From positions 8,327,001-8,391,000 of the forward strand of contig NC_132984.1 in NCBI RefSeq assembly GCF_047496725.1: a stretch of 64,000 nucleotides of DNA. Direction: 5' to 3'. The notes under the pieces were generated by a model, which saw nothing but the letters and a program-made list of their open reading frames with translations, was not told the origin of the DNA and made no database searches. Below are positions 1 to 9,050 of this stretch, piece by piece; the first letter of the stretch is position 1, and each line of letters starts with the position of its first letter. A program made the position numbers and the translations under genes. Origin of the DNA: Anoplolepis gracilipes (Eukaryota > Arthropoda > Insecta > Hymenoptera > Formicidae).

Positions 1-130
1 TATCATCGTTTCTCCTTTTAGATTTCTCACTTTGATAAGAGAAATGGCTGCTCCCGTATCGCATAATAAATTAATTTTTTCTCCTTTTGCCTCTTGATGG
101 GTAATGCAACTAAGTCTAGGCCTGTGTGTG
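1..130 (-). CDS. Ty3/Gypsy pol, aspartic protease N-terminus (runs off left edge)
   Basis: The minus strand translates to a retroviral-type aspartic protease active-site stretch, DTGAAISLIKV, with the DTGA catalytic motif at about positions 40-60. It continues to the window edge, so only the start of pol is present. In Gypsy elements this protease matures Gag-Pol inside the virus-like particle. It lies just downstream of gag in the same orientation and in a different frame from the gag tail, as expected for frameshifted pol. Family and domain are clear; whether the element is intact beyond the edge is unknown. Confidence 0.75.
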
Positions 131-162
131 AGTGAGGCGTTCGTCTTACGTGTTATACGTGA

Positions 163-1240
163 TACTCGGCGGCAGGTCGACGTTGCTTCTTATCTTCTTT
201 CTCCTCCTCGTCGCTACTTCGAGCGAAATCAGATCTCTTTTTTCTTCTTTCATCGTTATTCCGATTTTTAATTTCCCGTGGCGGTTGATTTCGTTTCGTA
301 CGATTAGACTGGTCCTTATACGGTCGTCCGTGTAATATCCAGCATTCTTCTTGTCTATGTCCGGTCCTTTTGCAGTGGTTGCAATATTTATCAACGATAT
401 TTACGCGCGAGGGTCGCTCCGGTTTTGGTAATGAAAATCACGTCGTGTATCGACTCGTTCGGCATTTTCGTTCGTAATGCCCCATTTTTCCGCATTTCTG
501 ACATTGTGCAGTTCTTTTATTATCATGATTATACGCGGGTGTTGCAGCGTTCTTTGGTCGTGCGCCGGCACATGCCGATCCCTTGACCTTCTCTTCCGCG
601 CTCGCGGCTGATATCGCTTCTTGCAGTGTCATGTATCCTCGAGAACGTACCACGGTTTTAATGTCGTCGTGTAATCCGATTTGGAAATTCTCTAAGGCTT
701 GCTGCTGTATTATTTTAAAGATTATTCGCTTGTGCTCCGTCGCATAATTTTGTCCGTCTAGTATCGACTCGTATAGTTCTATTGCTAGTTTGTCTGTTCG
801 AAGTCCGTATGCTCTCGCGCTTTTGCCGGTTTTCTGTTTTAGCGTATTGAACTCTATTTGCAAATGTGTCGTGCTCTTTCTACTAGCATAGCACGCTTTT
901 AATTCTTGCTTTAATTGCACAAAATTTCGGATCTTTCGCGTCTGAAAATCTAGCATCGCTCTGTCTTTTAATTTGGTACATAGTACGCCACTTAACAGGG
1001 TGACTTCGTCTAATGGGTCAATATTTTCGACCACGTATGTTGTCGCGCTTAAAAATTCTTGTAATTTATTTGGCGATCCATCGAATTCTGGCATTAGGCT
1101 TCGTGCCTCTTTTAAGGGTAAACTTCCGCGTCCTCGACGGTATCGTACATCGTCGGAAGAGTAGTCTTCTTCAACTTCGCGTCTGTGATTTGCTGGCGTT
1201 AGGCTTCTGTTATTTCGCGTTTCCTGTCTTTTGTGAATAT
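163..1240 (-). pseudogene. gag: Ty3/Gypsy Gag core and two zinc knuckles, with in-frame stop
   Basis: The longest open piece (438-1094) begins MPEFDGS, a typical Gypsy capsid N-terminal motif, and ends in a CCHC knuckle, CQKCGKMGHYERKC. An in-frame TGA at about 438 follows; the same frame then continues with a second knuckle, CNHCKRTGHRQEEC, and a charged basic tail ending near 163. The frame is also open upstream of the first ATG to about 1240. Gag packages the element RNA into virus-like particles. The stop between the knuckles looks like CGA to TGA decay, so the copy is probably dead. Capsid core and knuckles are seen; lineage within Gypsy is not resolved. Confidence 0.8.
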
Positions 1241-1242
1241 AA

Positions 1243-1710
1243 TTATTTATTAAGGTGCAAATCCCGAATTTCCTGCATCAGCATTTGTATCATCTCTCTA
1301 CTATTACCGTTTGTTCCGGGTCTCGGCTCGACGTGTCTCTGTGCACGTGGTTCCGCCGATTCCTCGCCTATCTCGTTGTGTAAGCGTTCGATTTCTCTAT
1401 CTATCTCGTCGGCAGTGACGTTCGGTTGAGCTACCGGAGGTGTTCGGATCATGTTTCTTCTCTCGCGGTATTCTAATTCCGGATTAAAAATGCTCGAGTC
1501 GTAGGACGTTAATGAAAATTCGCGTCGGTGTGTCACACGGCTTGGTGTGCTTATCGTTGACTCGGCGTCGGATAACTGACCCTCTTGATTCGCGATTATG
1601 CTACGATCTATTTCGTTGACCGAGAGTTCGCATTCTGCTATTACGTTTGCTCCGGGTTCGCTTTCGGGAGAACTTTCGCTCGAGTAATATGCCTCTAAAT
1701 GTCTGCGCAC
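1243..1710 (-). pseudogene. gag: Ty3/Gypsy Gag N-terminal region (frameshifted from the core)
   Basis: This 155-residue minus-strand ORF is acidic and Ser/Glu-rich. It ends in a predicted helical stretch (MIQMLMQEIRDLHLNK) directly before the Gag core, but in another frame. It starts about 380 bases downstream of the primer binding site, a normal Gypsy leader length. I take it as the N-terminal arm of Gag separated from the core by a small frameshift near 1240. The sequence itself has no recognisable domain; the assignment rests on position and orientation. Confidence 0.55.
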
Positions 1711-2087
1711 TCTATTACTAATGTCTCTAAACGCGGTTTCCGCGATTCTTTGGAGTTTCTATAACTATGGCTCTTTCTGCTGATCCGCTGTGTAGCTACG
1801 ATGCGTTCGCTCTGTTAATTGGTCTTTCGTTTCATCCTTCCGACATTCACGCGTTACAATAATAAATTTTTTCGTTCGACTTACATTAGTATGATGAATC
1901 GCATTTTATTTGATCGCTCGCTCTCGCTGTTGTCCGTAGTTGAGGTAGGTCGATGCCTTCTCAGGTTGCAATCCGGCTGTCGTCTCAGCGAATCGGATGT
2001 TCGGGAAGTTTCCTGGTTGTCTTCTCCGTTGTAGTGGGTGTGTTTTGGTCACAACGTCTTTTATTTCTTTTGCGTCACTTGTGCTGG

Positions 2088-2108
2088 CGAATCCCACCGC
2101 TGCCACCA
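2088..2108 (-). other. Primer binding site complementary to tRNA-Leu
   Basis: The plus strand reads AATCCCACCGCTGCCACCA here, identical to the acceptor end of a eukaryotic tRNA-Leu including the added CCA. On the minus strand it is therefore a primer binding site (TGGTGGCAGCGGTGGGATT) for the Gypsy element to its left. An LTR should begin at 2109, but Polinton coding sequence is there instead, so the 5' LTR has been lost. Confidence 0.75.
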
Positions 2109-2109
2109 A

Positions 2110-2311
2110 TTAAATGTCAATTTCGAAGACGTTGAGGGTCCTAGTACTCATTGGGTAGCATACGCAAAGAGGGGAGATAATGTTGTGTATTTTGACAGTT
2201 TTGGAAATCTTCGACCGCCCGAGGAATTGGTGCAATATTTTGGACAGAATGTAACAAAAATTGAATATAATCATGCGTCTTATCAAAGTTATAATCAGAG
2301 TATTTGCGGTG
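2110..2311 (+). pseudogene. PRO: Polinton/Maverick adenain-like cysteine protease, truncated at both ends
   Basis: The reading frame carries the adenovirus-type protease signature: GPSTHWVAY (catalytic His), VVYFDSFG (Asp) and SICG (catalytic Cys). These proteases are encoded by Polintons and thought to mature capsid proteins. The N-terminus is cut by the Gypsy primer binding site junction. After the Cys-Gly the expected C-terminal helix is replaced by unrelated sequence, so the gene is broken on both sides. It lies in the same orientation as the capsid genes that follow, consistent with one Polinton late-gene block. Confidence 0.85.
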
Positions 2312-2925
2312 CCCGTGCCGTGAGGATAGGGTCTTCCGGGATATTCGCCCAAAGAGTTGGAACTCAGGCAGCTAATGAACGCACTCCGTACTTGTATAGT
2401 AAAAGAATATATTTCTGTCGTACTGTTACACTTATCTTATACTACTATTAACTCGCGTATTCGGTCGACGTGTAGACGAACCGTGCCGATGGGTAGATAA
2501 CTTGTTTACGCGCGGCTCTCTTGCTAGCGACTTTCTTACGAGCGACCGCGATGGATCTCGCGATCGGTTTATCACTTTAATTTCGAGGGCGGAAGGATGA
2601 GGTTTTCCGGGTCGAGCGCGGGACGTGCTCCGTGCTGGGGTGTCGTAATGCTTGTTCAGCTTGACCGTGACTTGCTTTCTTGTTGGTCACGTCTTATTTT
2701 TCTTTCTTAATCTTTCTATTTAATTCTTATTTAATTTTCTTATTTAATTCTTTTTAATGCTTTGCTTTGCTCGTTTAATTTTAGTTTATTTCTTTATTTT
2801 ATATATTTACTTTTCTCTTTACAGGTAAGTGTATCGGGTTACAACAGCGGACAATTGTGTCTACAATTTCTTCGAACGATTAAATTTAAAGCCTAACACT
2901 CTACTGTCGTGACTCAGTATTCGAC
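2312..2925. other. Non-coding gap upstream of capsid genes
   Basis: No convincing gene. The left part is CpG-rich, then T-rich from about 2690 to 2820. An arthropod initiator-like TCAGT lies at 2914-2918, ten bases before the next ATG. A short minus-strand Lys/Arg/Ala-rich reading frame (about 2455-2580) lacks an ATG. Confidence 0.4.
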
Positions 2926-3648
2926 ATGTTACTGACACTTACGTTGACTGGTAAGAGTAGCGTTCTTGCCGTAAGCTACTTTTCAGCCATAGATTTGAAC
3001 GATGATGATTACGAACTTGGTTTAACGGATTTTGAAACTTATCATACGATACCGAACGTGAATTCCTCGAATAATAAATTTTACTTTGACATCGACGACA
3101 AGGAAATTACGATTCCCGAAGGATCGTACGAATTGCATGGTATAAATGAATATCTAACGCATGCAATTTTACAATACAATTCCCACAACATTGTTAATAA
3201 CAATGATGAGAAATATCCAATAGTGACTCGCGCTAATCATAATACGTTGAAAAGTGAAATTAAATGCATATACAGAATAAATTTTAATAAGCCCAACAAC
3301 ATAGGATCGTTGTTGAGATTCTCGAATCGTGTATTGCAGCCGCGGAAATGGTACGAATCGGATGTACCGATAAATATTATTAACGTAAACATTATTTGTA
3401 TAGAATGCAGTGTGACCGCTGGTGCATATAGCAATAGCAAGCGCGTACACACGATACATGAATTTTCTCCGAGCGTACCACCGGGATATAAGATATCGGA
3501 AACGCCCGCGCAAATCATTTATCTACCGATCGTCGTGCGAAGTATTACTGATTTAACGATACGTGTTGTGGATCAGGAGTGTCGACTGCTCGATTTTCGA
3601 GGAGAGGAAATTACCGTACGATTGCACGTACGACGACGTCAAAAATAG
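2926..3648 (+). CDS. Polinton minor capsid (penton-like, single jelly-roll) protein
   Basis: An intact 240-residue ORF. The N-terminus (LTLTGKSSVLAVSYF, then YELGLTDFETYHTIPNV) and C-terminus (RLLDFRGEEITVRLHVR) match the conserved ends of the Polinton/insect penton-like protein as I remember it. The protein is inferred to form capsid vertices. ATG 2926 is chosen because it starts the conserved N-terminus and lies just after a TCAGT initiator. It is followed after one base by a small ORF and then the major capsid gene, the usual arrangement. No frame break is visible, in contrast to its neighbours. Family recognition is from memory and has not been searched. Confidence 0.75.
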   Translation: MLLTLTLTGKSSVLAVSYFSAIDLNDDDYELGLTDFETYHTIPNVNSSNNKFYFDIDDKEITIPEGSYELHGINEYLTHAILQYNSHNIVNNNDEKYPIVTRANHNTLKSEIKCIYRINFNKPNNIGSLLRFSNRVLQPRKWYESDVPINIINVNIICIECSVTAGAYSNSKRVHTIHEFSPSVPPGYKISETPAQIIYLPIVVRSITDLTIRVVDQECRLLDFRGEEITVRLHVRRRQK

Positions 3649-3649
3649 T

Positions 3650-3832
3650 ATGCTCATGTTGAATGAAACGGAGCACGCGAGAGACAATATCTTTACGAGG
3701 GACAATACTTTTGCGAGGAGGCGAGCGGTGTCTGGTGACAACAATCAGGTGTCTGGTTACGCTAAAAAGAAGCTCAGCGCATTGAATCGTGAATTTTTAA
3801 AGTCTTTGGGATTTGTCGTACGAAATAATTGA
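3650..3832 (+). CDS. Small basic Polinton protein between minor and major capsid genes
   Basis: A 60-residue ORF starting one base after the penton-like stop codon and overlapping the major capsid start by 20 bases. It is rich in Asn, Arg and Lys with a C-terminal ALNREFLKSLGFVV segment. The tight packing indicates a polycistronic or overlapping late-gene unit. I recall short proteins of this kind in insect Polintons, but no function is known to me. The frame is open further upstream (from 3563) inside the penton gene; ATG 3650 fits the spacing best. Confidence 0.5.
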   Translation: MLMLNETEHARDNIFTRDNTFARRRAVSGDNNQVSGYAKKKLSALNREFLKSLGFVVRNN

Positions 3833-5035
3833 AAAAACGATTGACATTTTGAACATTGGAAGCGAACCGATCTTTGACGACCGTATAGTAAAGATTGAAA
3901 CTCTTACGTACAATCCATACGCAAATACAACACTTGGATATAGCGATGAGATACGGATAGCTATACAGCATCAGGATTTGTACACGTTGCCGTGCGAAAG
4001 CTTCCTTTACGTTGAAGGAAAATTGACGATAAGAAAAAAGGATGAACTAATGATGTTGGGAAATAATTGTGTTGCATTCATGTTTGATGAACTTCGATAT
4101 GAACTTAACGGTGTGGAAATTGATCGCAACAGAAACGTTGGAATAACTTGTACGATTAAAAACTACATTTCCCTTACACACGAGAGAAGTAAAATTTTGC
4201 ATAATGGTACGTGGAATATCGTCGCAAATAATGATGGCGAAGGTTACTTCAATTTTTGCGGGCCGCTCAACATGTGCTTGGATTTTGCGAGGATTATAAG
4301 CGCGTTGTGATTAACGCTCGTCATGAATTGATTCTAATACGTTCACGCAACAACAACAATTGTCTATTTGGAGCTCAGGCTGCTGAAGCTGCGATTGAAT
4401 TACACAAAATACAATGGCCTATGCCTCACGTAATATTGAACGAAATTAGTAAACTGTCCTTGCTACGAGCGTTGGAGAGCGGTAGATACTTGAACATGAG
4501 TTTCCGCTCGTGGGATCTATACGAATTTCCTTTGCTACACAGTACGACCAAGCATTCGTGGACTGTGAAAACTGCCTCTCAGCTGGAGAAACCGCGATAC
4601 GTAATCTTTGCACTACAGACTGATAGAAAAAATGTCGCGTCGAAAGATATTACCAAATTCGACGACTCCAAATTGACAAACGTTAAACTCTATCTAAACT
4701 CTGATTTTTATCCGTATGATGATTTAAATTTGGATTTTGATAAAAAGAGATACGCTATCCTATTCGACATGTATGCGCGTTTTCGTAAATCTTATTACGG
4801 ATGCAATAATGATAATGTATTATTTACCATGGCAAAATTTCTAGAGTGCGGTCCTCTCACGGTCATTGACTGCTCGCGACAAAACGAGTCTGTCAAAAAT
4901 GCTACCGTGGACGTAAGAATAGAATTTGAATGTAAGCTAGACGTACCCGCAAATACTACCGCATATTGCCTCATCTTGCACAATCGCATTGTCGAATATA
5001 ACCCGTTGACAAATGTTGTCCGCAAAATTACATGA
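3813..5035 (+). pseudogene. MCP: Polinton major capsid protein (double jelly-roll), frameshifted
   Basis: Two overlapping frames together cover a major capsid protein of about 405 residues. The N-terminal part (3813-4310) contains FLYVEGKLTI and FMFDELRYELNGVEID, and the C-terminal part (to 5035) contains SFRSWDLYEFPLL and ends in HNRIVEYNPLTNVVRKIT. Sequence similarity moves from one frame to the other near 4275-4285, showing a single small indel. The family builds the icosahedral shell and supports the view that Polintons can form virions. Apart from the one indel the gene looks complete, so loss of function may be recent. Confidence 0.85.
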
Positions 5036-5105
5036 ATCAGGAATAATCCCCTCCAATGTTATAACATTATAACATTATAAAACTAGCGATACTCGATGAT
5101 CAACA

Positions 5106-5110
5106 TCAGT
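5106..5110 (+). promoter_or_regulatory. TCAGT initiator-like motif
   Basis: TCAGT matches the arthropod Inr consensus and lies 35 bases before the next Polinton ATG (5145). A second TCAGT sits ten bases before the penton-like ATG (2926). Shared placement suggests short 5' UTR late promoters, but the motif is short. Confidence 0.3.
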
Positions 5111-5144
5111 CGTCCGTCGTGGTTCTCTTCAATATCATTTCATT

Positions 5145-5661
5145 ATGGTTGTGCCAACGTTTGGATCTGCAAAGATTTATAGTTGGAGGAAAATTTATCG
5201 TGAATGAAATGCGATTCTGACAAAGGGTTCTGTACTCTCATTATATTTTTACGAATCTTACACCATTCCGTTTGCTCACGAGATCTGAGAGATCTCAAGT
5301 TGCATGGTTGATTGGAAAACATCACAATCTGCAATGGGAAGATGGAAACATTCCGTACTACAGGGCCAAACATTTAATCACTGACGCCGTGACGTTGAAA
5401 GATGCATCTTCTCGAGTGTATGTCAAAGGACATGAAAAACGAGAATGGTTGGCAAATTTACTGGAAGACGATGAGAGAATCGGTCTTATTATCGAGACAT
5501 TGGATAACGACTATGATGACGTTCCTGCTTTAAATAAATTAGATGCTACTCTGCGTTGCGATAGACATGTACGAAATTATGTTCTACAAAATGTATTTAA
5601 ATTATTCAATTGGTGGTCGAATCATCATCATAAAGGTTCGATCAATCCATATTTATATTAA
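5145..5661 (+). pseudogene. Polinton-linked protein of unknown function, degraded N-terminus
   Basis: The intact part (5272-5661, 129 residues) contains HHNLQWEDGNIPYYRAK, VYVKGHEKREWLANLL and a terminal LFNWWSNHH. The N-terminal part is readable from ATG 5145 but needs one frameshift near 5161 and crosses a TGA near 5218, so the gene is broken. I recall similar two-part proteins repeatedly encoded beside capsid genes in ant genomes, but I cannot assign an activity. It ends the Polinton block; no terminal inverted repeat or integrase is visible. Confidence 0.55.
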
Positions 5662-5835
5662 ACTATTGTTACAATACATGTGTGTTATTATCTTTTTTTT
5701 ATCCTCTCCTTGTAGCATGTATTATATTACAGTACGTGATGCATTTTTCTATTAGTCTGCATTTTAGCAGACAATGGGCGTAGAATATTTGACATCTTTA
5801 AACGCGAAAAAAAATATCAAAATTCATGTCGTTCA

Positions 5836-6290
5836 TGGTTCGCTTGATGTTAATCAACGTTCGTTTGATGTACGGTAGTGGTTCAAACATCGTTCGATAG
5901 ATGTTAATCGCGGTTCGATAGATATTCGTTTAATGTTGATCGACGTTCGTTTGTTGTACGATACTGGTTCAAACATGGTTCGATAGACGTTCATCGCGGT
6001 TCGATAGATGTTCGTTTAATGTTAATCGACGTTCGTTTGATGTACGATAGTGGTTCAAACATAGTTCGATAGATGTTTGTTTGATGTATGATAGTGGTTG
6101 GATCGATCTGTAGCAAGTATTATATCTCTTAGCCATGTATACATCTGTGTGGTGAATACTACATTTCATGGTGCAGCTGCATCTGGTATTATATTTCAAG
6201 TCATGATATTAAGATATTTATTTCATGTATAATATGGTTCAAACATGTTTAGATCCATGTTGATCAATGTTTCAATAGATGTCTTATGAC
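5836..6290 (+). repeat. 86-bp tandem repeat array
   Basis: GGTTCAAACAT recurs at about 5881, 5967 and 6053, exactly 86 bases apart, within near-identical units built of GTTCGATAGATG and ACGTTCGTTTGATG sub-motifs. A diverged further unit is visible near 6237. The array separates the Polinton block from the four-exon gene. Confidence 0.85.
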
Positions 6291-6386
6291 TGATGTTTAT
6301 TTGATTGTGTCGCTATTTAATTAGAATTATCTGTATGAATGCTGTGTGGAGCGACAGTTCGCGTCAGCTTTTAATTCTTTATCAAC

Positions 6387-6394
6387 TATAAAGA
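6387..6394 (+). promoter_or_regulatory. TATA box candidate for the four-exon gene
   Basis: CTATAAAG lies about 150 bases upstream of the ATG at 6539. A start site about 30 bases downstream would leave a 5' UTR near 120 bases. Confidence 0.4.
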
Positions 6395-6538
6395 GTAAGC
6401 ATTTGTTGCTAACTCTTATGTCATGCACATCCCCTACCCATTTTTTTTTACCGAGACGTTACCTAGCTCTCGCTGGAGCTGACATAAGGTGTCTGTCAAT
6501 GATCCAGTGAAGTAAAGTTCTTTTGTGACGATTTTAAA

Positions 6539-7198
6539 ATGTCGAGCATATTGTCTTTTCTTGACGCTATATTCGAAACGGGCTATCGTCGCGTGGAACT
6601 TCGCTGGGTCAAGAATTTGGCCCACGCTCTGTTCCGAGCGTTGGTGAATGTGCTGTTCGAGGATGTAAGTAGTTTTTCATTATATTATACGCTCTCATTT
6701 ATAATATATTTATATTTATATTTATATTTATATTTATACGCTTTTATCTTTCACAGCATTACCAATATCGTTACTTCCACGTCCCAATCGGTGATGTAAG
6801 TAATTTTATTATTATTTTATACGCTTTTTTATTTATAATATATTTGTTTTTTTCTTTTACAGAAATATCAATGTTACCATAACCTCATCCCGGGATATAT
6901 CAACATTGCGCACATGAAAGAGGTGCGTCGGTGGCGGACCTTCAACCGCGATTATGCAGAAGTTGAGGATTTGTGGGGCGACGGCCCCCGTGCTCGCTTC
7001 TTAGACGAGTTCTTCCCATATTTGTACGTGAATATATTCTGTCTCCGCAGATTGTTCGGAGAGGAACCCTTCGTACTGTGAGTATGCTCAAATTTTAAAT
7101 ATTTTTTAAAAAATACTAATAAAAATGTTCATTTTCTTTTCTGTTACAGAAGCAGCCGTCGCGAGTTCCTCCTCCGTCTCTCTCCCACCGATTTTTAG
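6539..7198 (+). CDS. Unrecognised four-exon gene, 142-residue basic protein
   Basis: Exons 6539-6664, 6757-6795, 6863-7077 and 7150-7198 join in one open frame and end at TAG 7196-7198. Donors are GTAAGT, GTAAGT and GTGAGT; each acceptor follows a T-rich tract ending in CAG. Exon 2 is a 13-codon microexon and the last junction splits a Leu codon, so the frame is kept across phase-0 and phase-2 introns. The protein starts MSSILSFLDAIFETGYRR, has an amphipathic N-terminal helix (about residues 20-42), an aromatic/His microexon, an Arg/Trp-rich centre (EVRRWRTFNRD) and ends RRLFGEEPFV followed by a Ser/Arg tail. No signal peptide or known domain. Codon use is GC-richer than the surroundings. I do not recognise the family. 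It could be a host orphan gene or a Polinton-associated gene; the ORF is credible, the role unknown. Confidence 0.7.
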
Positions 7199-7593
7199 TT
7201 TTTATTAAATTTTATATTTTATAATTTTAAATTTTATATATATATATATTAGATCTTAGATTTTTTATATTTTATATTTTATCTTTTCTTTTTTATATTT
7301 TAAATTTTATATTTTATATCTTTTTATATTTTTTTATATTTTAGATTTTATATATATTATATTTTATATCTTTTTTATTATATTTTATATATTAGATTTT
7401 AGATTTTTTATATTTTTATATCCTTTTATATTTTATATTTAAAAAAAACACACACACACTTTATATGTACACACATACACATTTTTTATGATTAAAAATT
7501 TTGTTAATGGTAAATATGTGTATTGAGTTTTGCGCCTTCATTATCTATCCCATCCTTCTTCCTCCTCTTAGGATTAATTAGATAATATTTAAT
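7199..7593. other. AT-rich spacer
   Basis: Mostly TTTTATATTTTA-type low-complexity repeats (7200-7440), then a short CA run near 7450. No AATAAA is seen close to the preceding stop. No gene. Confidence 0.7.
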
Positions 7594-7839
7594 CTAAAGT
7601 ATAAAATGTAAACGGCGATAGAGAGCAAAAATGTGTCCTGACTAAGGTAAATACACTCAATCTATCATAAAATAAATAACAAAGTTTGAGTATAATGTAT
7701 TATTTATCAACTAATCTTACATAAATCGTAACATGTTCAAGTAATAAATCATTTACAAAAAATTTTTTGGAAAAATCGCAACCCGCAAATTTACAAAATC
7801 GGAGACATTATAAAAGAATAGAATTAATTACTTAAAATG

Positions 7840-7877
7840 CGGACGTTTCGAGCTCAATTTTGAGTCCTGTTTAGCGC
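7840..7877 (-). ncRNA. Hammerhead-like core, left Penelope arm
   Basis: On the minus strand a stem-forming GACTCAAAATTGAGCTC is followed by GAAACG, but the CTGANGA box is altered to CTAAACA. Penelope-like elements are known to carry hammerhead motifs in their terminal repeats. This copy looks catalytically degraded. Confidence 0.45.
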
Positions 7878-8301
7878 TATGATTACATACAATAATAAGA
7901 ATTTTTATGGAACGGGAAATATAAACAATAAATTAAATATAAAGATGTAGTTAAGCTATCAACTTAATTATTCTGGATCGTCTCTGAAGGGTGTTTTTAT
8001 AATGATTTCGGCAGTCACCATGAGTCAACTTTACATAAAAAATCACTAACCTGGTAATATTGCATAAGAATAAGCAGTGACTGTTGAAATCTGTGAAAAT
8101 ATTGAAGTTTTTCGTGTAAAACGAAATAAAACACTCTGTATTAACACTATTCGATATATGTTGGGAAGTCACTCACTCTCATACGATATTCTGTGACGGT
8201 TGATAATAATTAATTGACTCAAATCCGTGTACTGCGGAGGACGTTCGTATAATGTCAAAAAACGGTGCGAGTTTCGTGTTTATATAATGTTATTCCCACC
8301 A

Positions 8302-9050
8302 CTATATTTTTGGAAGATAGTTGACAATATCTTGATAGACACTCAGTAGATTTTCTGTGTCCGTTTGTAAATTCAGCCCATTCCTTTGTCTTTTTATAAA
8401 TAACATCTCAGAGATAAGCCTCTTAGTATAAAATGAAGCCTCATCTAGTACCCTAACGTTTTCCCAGTCAAAATCATGTTCAAAATCTCTTTTGTGATTA
8501 GTGATTACCGAGTTTATATTCGTATAAAGATGTATATGTCTTTTATGTTCATTAATTCTGGTTTTTAACTTCCGGGATGTTTGGCCAACATATGAGGCAT
8601 CACAATGGCTACAGTTAATTTTATATATGACATTGGTTTTTAAATCTGTTGGTATGATGTCTTTGTGAGCTCTAATTAATTTATTCATTTTATTAAGACT
8701 GAACTGTGCGAGTTTCAAACTAGAATTTTTTGTTAAACAATTGAATTTCTGCGTTAAACCTTGTATATAAGAGAGCGTGAAATAAACTGGTTTCACTTCA
8801 CTTGGGGTGTCACTTGTGAGAATTTTTTTGTTAATGATAGTTTTTAACCGTAGCCCAATGACATCAAATATCAGTTTTAAGAGGTAATTATTATCTAAAA
8901 GAATTCTGATGATCTTGTCTAAATTTTTTCTGTGATATCTGGAGTTTGAGAGGAAAATTACTTTGTCAACTAATCCGATGATTGTGCCCCTCTTTTGGTG
9001 GAGTGGGTGGTGCGAGAAGTAATTTAAGTACCTCCCTGAAAACGTGGGTT
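8302..9050 (-). CDS. Penelope-like RT C-terminus plus GIY-YIG endonuclease (inverted partial copy)
   Basis: The minus-strand frame starts within the RT thumb region (PTFSGRYLNYFSHHPL) and runs to the stop at 8302. The GIY-YIG nuclease is represented by CSHCDASYVGQTSRKLK followed by RINEHKRH, with the Zn-like CxxC just before it, as in Penelope proteins. The nuclease nicks target DNA for target-primed reverse transcription. This arm is uninterrupted, while the equivalent right arm has a stop. RT catalytic motifs are absent, so it cannot function alone. ORF residues upstream of 9050 are junction sequence, not part of the protein. Confidence 0.85.

Noticed and set aside
430..440. Programmed stop readthrough in Gag (TGA between zinc knuckles)
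   Set aside because: A separate frameshift upstream also breaks Gag, so simple decay is more likely.
2450..2590. Minus-strand Lys/Arg/Ala-rich frame resembling a DNA-packaging core protein
   Set aside because: No ATG, an in-frame stop just upstream, and opposite strand to the Polinton genes.
5836..6290. CRISPR-like array
   Set aside because: Eukaryotic context; units are contiguous 86-bp tandem repeats without unique spacers.
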